A stretch of 41,034 nt of DNA. Origin: Nitrospirota bacterium (lineage in GTDB: Bacteria > Nitrospirota > Nitrospiria > Nitrospirales > UBA8639). Of this stretch, positions 36,215 to 41,034 are shown piece after piece (the first letter of the stretch is position 1; each line of letters starts with the position of its first letter). The notes under the pieces were generated by a model. It had not been told where the DNA came from, made no database searches, and saw only the letters and a program-made list of their open reading frames with translations. Position numbers and translations under genes: made by a program. Where the stretch lies: the NCBI GenBank assembly GCA_011088105.1, contig JAALKI010000023.1, forward strand, positions 1 to 41,034, read 5' to 3'.

Positions 36215-37774
36215 ATGAAAATTGTAACTGCAGCGCAAATGCACGGACTTGACCGGCGAACAATCGAAGAGGCGGGGATTGCTGGAACAACACTGATGGA
36301 ACATGCAGGACAAGGGTTGGCAACCTGTTTGGAGAAAACCTTTGGTTCTCCTACCGGCAAACGAGTGACCATTGTCTGTGGCAAGGGAAACAATGGTGGC
36401 GATGGATTAGTCTTGGCCAGAATTCTTCATCAACAACAGAGCATCATCCGCGTACTGCTTCTCAGCGAGACTCACACCCTCACCCACGATGCGCAAACCA
36501 TGTATCAACGATTCATCGAATTGGCCGGACCAACTGTCATCAGCACATTACCCTCAGCATACGACATTCAAGAGACAACCACCCATAGTGAGTTGATTGT
36601 CGACGCCTTGTTAGGAACCGGGATTACTGCTGACGTTCAAGGTCTCTATCGCACAGCGATTGAAGCCATGAACGCCTCTCGTGTCCCTGTTCTCGCCGTG
36701 GACTTGCCTTCTGGGATCCATGCAGATAATGGAACAATTCTTGGTGTCGCTGTCCGCGCAACCCTTACGGTCACCTTCGGCTATCCCAAATTGGGACTCT
36801 ATCTTGGAGAGGCTATTGATTATACGGGGAAGATTATACCTGTCGATATCGGCATCCCCCCTCACTATATCGAATCCATGGCCATCGACACCCATCTCCT
36901 CAGTCGAGAAAATACTTTTCACCTTATTCCCGCCCGTCCTATGTCTTCTCATAAAGGAAGATTTGGTCATGCTGCCATTATCGCAGGCTCGATCGGCAAA
37001 ACAGGGGCTGCTGCCCTAGCAGCCAAAGCAGCGCTTCGCATTGGCACAGGCCTGGTCACCGTCGCGACACCGACCAGCGCCAATGCCATCTTAGAAGGTC
37101 AGGTCCTTGAAGCGATGACCACACCAATGCCAGAGACACCAGAAGGCACATTAGCGCAGACAGCTTTTGAGACGTTGCGGATATTCACCAAGAATCGAAC
37201 AGCTGTTGCTATTGGCCCAGGATTATCAACCCATGCTGAGACAGCCGAAGTCATTCGATCACTTCTTCCTGAGCTTGATTGTCCATGTGTCATAGATGCC
37301 GATGCCCTCAACGCACTCGCTGGGCAACCTGAACTTCTCCAAACCTGTTCTGTTCAGCCAATTGTGACTCCGCATCCAGGTGAAATGGCTAGGCTTGTGG
37401 GAGAAGTCTCCCCTCAAGCCGTGAATCAAGACCGATTGGGGATTGCCCGTCGCTTCGCACGCCAGACAGGAGCCATTGTCATTCTCAAGGGAGCCAGAAC
37501 CATTGTGGCTGGCCCTGATGGGAAAGCGGCAATTTGCCCAGCCGGCAACCCGGGCATGGCAACAGCAGGCATGGGCGACGTTCTCACTGGCACGGTGGTC
37601 GGCCTCTTAGCTCAAGGCCTGTCTCCATGGAATGCGGCCTGCTTAGGGGTCTATCTCCATGGCCTTGCTGGTGACTTGGCATCACAACGATGGGGGCAAC
37701 CCGGGCTCATAGCTGGTGATGTCCTTGAGACTTTACCTCATATCTTCAATAAGACATTCCCATCGGGTCTCTGA
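36215..37774 (+). CDS. nnr: Bifunctional NAD(P)H-hydrate epimerase / ADP-dependent dehydratase
   Basis: Repairs damaged (hydrated) nicotinamide cofactors. 519 residues, two domains. The N-terminal YjeF_N epimerase (about 1-210) has CGKGNNGGDGLVLARIL and LAVDLPSGIHADNG. The C-terminal carbohydrate-kinase-like dehydratase (about 220-519) has GRFGHAAIIAGS, AIGPGLSTHAET, VIDADALNAL, TPHPGEMARL and the Gly-rich NPGMATAGMGDVLTG anion hole. The fused length is normal for bacteria. It is upstream of tsaE by 23 bases, a frequent neighbourhood. Confidence 0.96.
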   Translation: MKIVTAAQMHGLDRRTIEEAGIAGTTLMEHAGQGLATCLEKTFGSPTGKRVTIVCGKGNNGGDGLVLARILHQQQSIIRVLLLSETHTLTHDAQTMYQRFIELAGPTVISTLPSAYDIQETTTHSELIVDALLGTGITADVQGLYRTAIEAMNASRVPVLAVDLPSGIHADNGTILGVAVRATLTVTFGYPKLGLYLGEAIDYTGKIIPVDIGIPPHYIESMAIDTHLLSRENTFHLIPARPMSSHKGRFGHAAIIAGSIGKTGAAALAAKAALRIGTGLVTVATPTSANAILEGQVLEAMTTPMPETPEGTLAQTAFETLRIFTKNRTAVAIGPGLSTHAETAEVIRSLLPELDCPCVIDADALNALAGQPELLQTCSVQPIVTPHPGEMARLVGEVSPQAVNQDRLGIARRFARQTGAIVILKGARTIVAGPDGKAAICPAGNPGMATAGMGDVLTGTVVGLLAQGLSPWNAACLGVYLHGLAGDLASQRWGQPGLIAGDVLETLPHIFNKTFPSGL

Positions 37775-37797
37775 CCTCTGAGAATACATACACCCAC

Positions 37798-38304
37798 ATG
37801 GATACAAGCACCATGGACCAGTCAATGTGGAAACAGCTGTTACCATCAGAACAAGCTACACATCACCTGGGGAAAACGATCGGCCAACTCTTACAGGGAG
37901 GGGAGGTCCTTGCCCTCATGGGTGAACTCGGTGCAGGAAAAACCACCTTGGTCCGAGGGATCGCTTTAGGGGCTGGCATCGCTCCTGAGGCAGTGAGTAG
38001 TCCGACCTTTACCCTGGTTCAAGAGTATCGTGGTCCCATTTTCCTTGTACATGTTGACTTATATCGGATTCACCAGTCCCACGATCTCGACCATCTTGGG
38101 CTCTCAGATTATTTCGATGGTCAACACACCGTTGTCATTGAATGGGCAGATCGGGCATCCTCCACATTGGTGGCTGATCATTTACAGATTTATCTCTGTC
38201 ATCACACACAACAGTCTCGAACCGTTACACTGCAACCCACTGGGCCACGCAGTGAAACATTCTTTATGCAAATCACCCAATCATTTTCACCCAGCCATTC
38301 ATGA
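37798..38304 (+). CDS. tsaE: tRNA threonylcarbamoyladenosine biosynthesis ATPase TsaE
   Basis: P-loop ATPase that works with TsaB and TsaD to make t6A37 in tRNAs reading ANN codons. 168 residues. Walker A is GELGAGKTT (42-50), with the family segments SSPTFTLVQEY, HVDLYRI and VIEWADR. Two ATGs close together (37798 and 37813) could serve; the first is used. The C-terminal 30 residues are less conserved. It lies between nnr and mutS on the same strand. Confidence 0.95.
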   Translation: MDTSTMDQSMWKQLLPSEQATHHLGKTIGQLLQGGEVLALMGELGAGKTTLVRGIALGAGIAPEAVSSPTFTLVQEYRGPIFLVHVDLYRIHQSHDLDHLGLSDYFDGQHTVVIEWADRASSTLVADHLQIYLCHHTQQSRTVTLQPTGPRSETFFMQITQSFSPSHS

Positions 38305-38343
38305 ACGCCATGCCACGTGGCTTTCTTCTACAAGGAATACGCA

Positions 38344-40971
38344 ATGTCTGAACCGGATCTAACGCCTCTTTTCCGGCAATACCAAGAGATTAAGCAGCAG
38401 CACCAGGAAGCGATTGTCTTTTTCCGCGTTGGGGATTTTTATGAAATGTTTTATGAAGACGCCCATAAGGCCTCAGCGATTCTCAACATTGCTCTGACGT
38501 CACGAGACAAAACGAGCCCTAACCCCATTCCGCTCTGTGGTGTCCCCCACCATGCCGCAATGGGGTACATTGCCAAACTGCTACATGCTGGACTGACTGT
38601 AGCGCTTTGTGAACAGGTCGAAGATCCTAAATTGGCTAAGGGTCTTGTACGCCGGGAGGTCGTTCGTCTGTATACCCCAGGCACACTGTATGACCCAGAG
38701 CTCCTCCATACCAATCAGTCGAATTTTTTAGCCGCATTGTCTGTCTCACCACCAGAGGAAACAGGGCCTCAACGAATCGGATTTTCCGCAGTTGAGCTAT
38801 CCACGGGTGAGTTTTGGATCAGGGAATTTTCCGGTGAGCAAGCGCGTGAAGACTTCATTGATGAATTGATCAAAGTCTCCCCACAGGAATTGTTGCACTC
38901 TCTTAATCTTTGCCAAGAATTCCAGGCACTTTTATCTAAGCTCCAACTTCCGCGACTAGCTCCTGTTGCCCCTTCCTGGTTTGACTTTGACACTTCAACG
39001 CAATGGTTTTCCCAGCAATTCACTCCCTCGCAATTACATGAATGCGGTCTTGATCATGTGAGAGAGGGTATCGAGGCAGGCCACGCTATTTTTCAATATC
39101 TTCGCAAAACACAACCCACAACTGTTCACGAGCACATTCAATGTCCTCTTGTTCGTCGATACGGCGGTGAAATCCCTTTAGATCGCATGTCAATTCGAAA
39201 TTTAGAGCTTCTTGAAGCTCTGGCAGAAAATGAGAAAGACACGACGCTACTTTTTGTTCTTGACCGAACGATGACTGCCATGGGCAGCCGGTTGCTGCGT
39301 CAATGGATTGTGCGTCCCTTAGCCAATATTGATGCCATTCAAGAACGACTCAATGCGGTATCTGAATTCATTGATACGATACAGGTTCGGAGTTCCTTGC
39401 AGCATCTGCTTAAATCAATTCAAGACCTTGAACGTCTTAGTAGCCGAATCTCCCTCGGCTCAGCGAATCCGCGTGAACTCCTCGCCTTACACCAATCGCT
39501 TGTTGGCCTCTCCGACATCTCTACACTCCTTTCCCCCCTCAAGGCGCCCCTGCTCGTGAACCTTCTCAAAGCCTGGGATCCATTATCCGACGTACAAACC
39601 ATTATCCAGAATGCTGTGAAGTCTGAAGCCCCGATATCATTCCGTGATGGAGGAATCATCCAAGATGGCTATGATCTGCAACTTGATCAACTGCGGCATA
39701 CGGCTACGGAAGGCACTACATGGATCATGGATCTTGAAACCAAGGAAAGAAAACAAACAGGGATTGATTCCTTAAAGATCAAATACAACCAAGTGTTTGG
39801 ATATTACATTGAGGTGACTAAAGCCAATTTATCACGGGTCCCTCCTGAGTTCATGAGAAAACAAACATTAGCGAACGCGGAACGTTTTACAACAGAAGAG
39901 TTAAAAATATTGGAAGGTAACGTTCTTGGCGCAACACAACAACTTCGACAACTGGAGGAAACGCTTTTTTCTCAACTTCGCTCCTTATTGGCCAAATCAA
40001 CTCCCAGAATACAGGCCATGGCTCAATGTTTAGCCACCCTCGATGCGCTTCTGGCTTTTGCTGAAGCTGCTCATGTCAATCGGTATGTTTGTCCTATCCT
40101 GCATGAAGGCGGAGTTATTGATATTCGGGAAGGCCGACATCCGGTCATTGAACAAATGAGTTTAGAAGGAGGATTTATTCCAAATGATACCTATCTGGAC
40201 TTAGATACCCACCGAGTATTGCTCATCACTGGTCCTAATATGGCAGGAAAGAGCACGTATCTCCGGCAAATTGGTTTGATTGTATTAATGGCTCAGATCG
40301 GATGTTTCGTCCCTGCGACATCAGCCAAAATTGGCCTCGTCGATCGGATATTTACTCGCGTGGGGGCTTCCGACAATCTTTCCAAAGGACAGAGCACATT
40401 TATGGTTGAAATGACGGAAACAGCTAGAATCCTCCAGGTAGCAACGTATCGAAGCCTACTTCTCCTAGATGAAGTCGGCCGTGGAACTAGCACCTATGAT
40501 GGACTGAGCATTGCCTGGGCGCTGGCTGAATATATTCAAGACCGCAATGTTTTAGGGGCCCGAACACTCTTTGCCACTCATTACCATGAAATGACCGAAT
40601 TAGAACACAGCAGAGGTGGGATAAAAAATTTAACCATATCCATTAAGGAAGATGGCGAAAATATTATTTTTCTCAGGAAAATTATTCAAGGAAAAGCTGA
40701 CCGTAGTTATGGCATCCATGTGGCTAAATTAGCAGGAATGCCAAAGCCATTGCTTCATCGGGCCAACGAAGTTTTACAGCAATTAGAAAATCCTCATGTT
40801 CCTGAAACGTTACCTGAAATACTTCTTCAAGATTCCGCCGTTCAAAACCTTGAACTGCCTTCACCATATCCTATTATTGAAGAGGTCAAGCAAATGGATC
40901 TATTCAACATGAGCCCTCTTGAGGCACTGAACCGATTGGCAGATATACAACGACGCTTGGACGAAAAATAA
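38344..40971 (+). CDS. mutS: DNA mismatch repair protein MutS
   Basis: Recognises mismatches and starts repair. 875 residues from the ATG at 38344, which has AAGGA upstream; a GTG at 38317 adds nine residues without such support. The mismatch-wedging motif is Phe32-x-Glu34 in GDFYEMF. The ATPase has Walker A GPNMAGKST from residue 630 and Walker B LLLDEVGRGTSTYDG with Asp709/Glu710. A sliding-clamp binding motif QMDLF is at 850-854, and the natural short C-terminal tail ends LADIQRRLDEK. The stop is one base before the terminal repeat of the right-hand element, so the gene is intact but its downstream region is displaced. Confidence 0.97.
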   Translation: MSEPDLTPLFRQYQEIKQQHQEAIVFFRVGDFYEMFYEDAHKASAILNIALTSRDKTSPNPIPLCGVPHHAAMGYIAKLLHAGLTVALCEQVEDPKLAKGLVRREVVRLYTPGTLYDPELLHTNQSNFLAALSVSPPEETGPQRIGFSAVELSTGEFWIREFSGEQAREDFIDELIKVSPQELLHSLNLCQEFQALLSKLQLPRLAPVAPSWFDFDTSTQWFSQQFTPSQLHECGLDHVREGIEAGHAIFQYLRKTQPTTVHEHIQCPLVRRYGGEIPLDRMSIRNLELLEALAENEKDTTLLFVLDRTMTAMGSRLLRQWIVRPLANIDAIQERLNAVSEFIDTIQVRSSLQHLLKSIQDLERLSSRISLGSANPRELLALHQSLVGLSDISTLLSPLKAPLLVNLLKAWDPLSDVQTIIQNAVKSEAPISFRDGGIIQDGYDLQLDQLRHTATEGTTWIMDLETKERKQTGIDSLKIKYNQVFGYYIEVTKANLSRVPPEFMRKQTLANAERFTTEELKILEGNVLGATQQLRQLEETLFSQLRSLLAKSTPRIQAMAQCLATLDALLAFAEAAHVNRYVCPILHEGGVIDIREGRHPVIEQMSLEGGFIPNDTYLDLDTHRVLLITGPNMAGKSTYLRQIGLIVLMAQIGCFVPATSAKIGLVDRIFTRVGASDNLSKGQSTFMVEMTETARILQVATYRSLLLLDEVGRGTSTYDGLSIAWALAEYIQDRNVLGARTLFATHYHEMTELEHSRGGIKNLTISIKEDGENIIFLRKIIQGKADRSYGIHVAKLAGMPKPLLHRANEVLQQLENPHVPETLPEILLQDSAVQNLELPSPYPIIEEVKQMDLFNMSPLEALNRLADIQRRLDEK

Positions 40972-40972
40972 A

Positions 40973-41034
40973 GGGGCTGTCCTAGATAACTATTTCATAT
41001 AAGGCTTAACCCACTGTTTTAATTGAATAAATTG
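40973..41034. mobile_element. Terminal end of a probable insertion element (right edge)
   Basis: Bases 40973-40990 (ggggctgtcctagataac) are an exact inverted copy of 30-47. Beyond the 18 bases the two edges differ, as expected if one is the left and the other the right terminal repeat of the same element. Both point out of the window. It begins one base after the mutS stop. No coding part of the element is present. Confidence 0.55.

Overview
The window looks like a chromosomal stretch of a Gram-negative, probably Nitrospirota (Nitrospira-like) bacterium of roughly balanced base composition. Support for this: outer-membrane genes (MlaA, an AsmA-like giant protein, a TPR/periplasmic-binding LppC-like protein), an aspartokinase/threonine cluster that also carries citramalate synthase, ihfA-merR-tRNA-Pro behind it, and sigma70-like promoters. 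The assignment rests on gene content and order as I remember them and is not proven. Nearly everything is housekeeping. There is no CRISPR array, prophage or intact transposase, but both extreme ends carry the same 18-base sequence in inverted orientation, most likely the ends of a multicopy mobile element at which the assembly stopped.

Layout. 89-8344 (minus): a gap-pgk-tpiA-secG-pyrE run behind a good promoter at 4469-4497, preceded by trpS, a site-2-protease-type M50 peptidase and a TPR/ABC-substrate-binding-like envelope protein. 8396-13060 (plus): xerD and a very large AsmA-like protein, separated by a nested inverted repeat. 13149-25099 (minus): a small secreted-protein relic, a PEP mutase-cytidylyltransferase fusion coupled to a second cytidylyltransferase-like gene, an MscS channel with a TTG start, an M48 peptidase coupled to a DUF898 membrane protein, an 89-aa unknown, hyuB-hyuA, a secreted seven-repeat FG-GAP protein and a 92-aa unknown. 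25209-27466: a FmdB-type zinc ribbon (plus), a 678-base stretch without a convincing gene, mlaA (minus) and a small unknown (plus). 27615-35108 (minus): tRNA-Pro(GGG), merR, ihfA, cimA, lysC, thrC, hom and an AlaC-type aminotransferase. 35403-40971 (plus): pdxJ, a fused NAD(P)HX epimerase/dehydratase, tsaE and mutS.

How the parts fit. The lower-glycolysis/gluconeogenesis trio (gap, pgk, tpiA) forms a transcription unit with secG and pyrE. The alaC-hom-thrC-lysC-cimA block supplies threonine and, through citramalate, 2-oxobutyrate for isoleucine; homoserine kinase is not here. pdxJ, which makes the PLP used by ThrC and AlaC, diverges from it. The most unusual segments are the phosphonate-type locus (13452-15805), which has PEP mutase but no visible decarboxylase or transaminase, a TrpRS with a four-cysteine pattern matching the iron-sulfur TrpRS type, and several unexplained intergenic inverted repeats.
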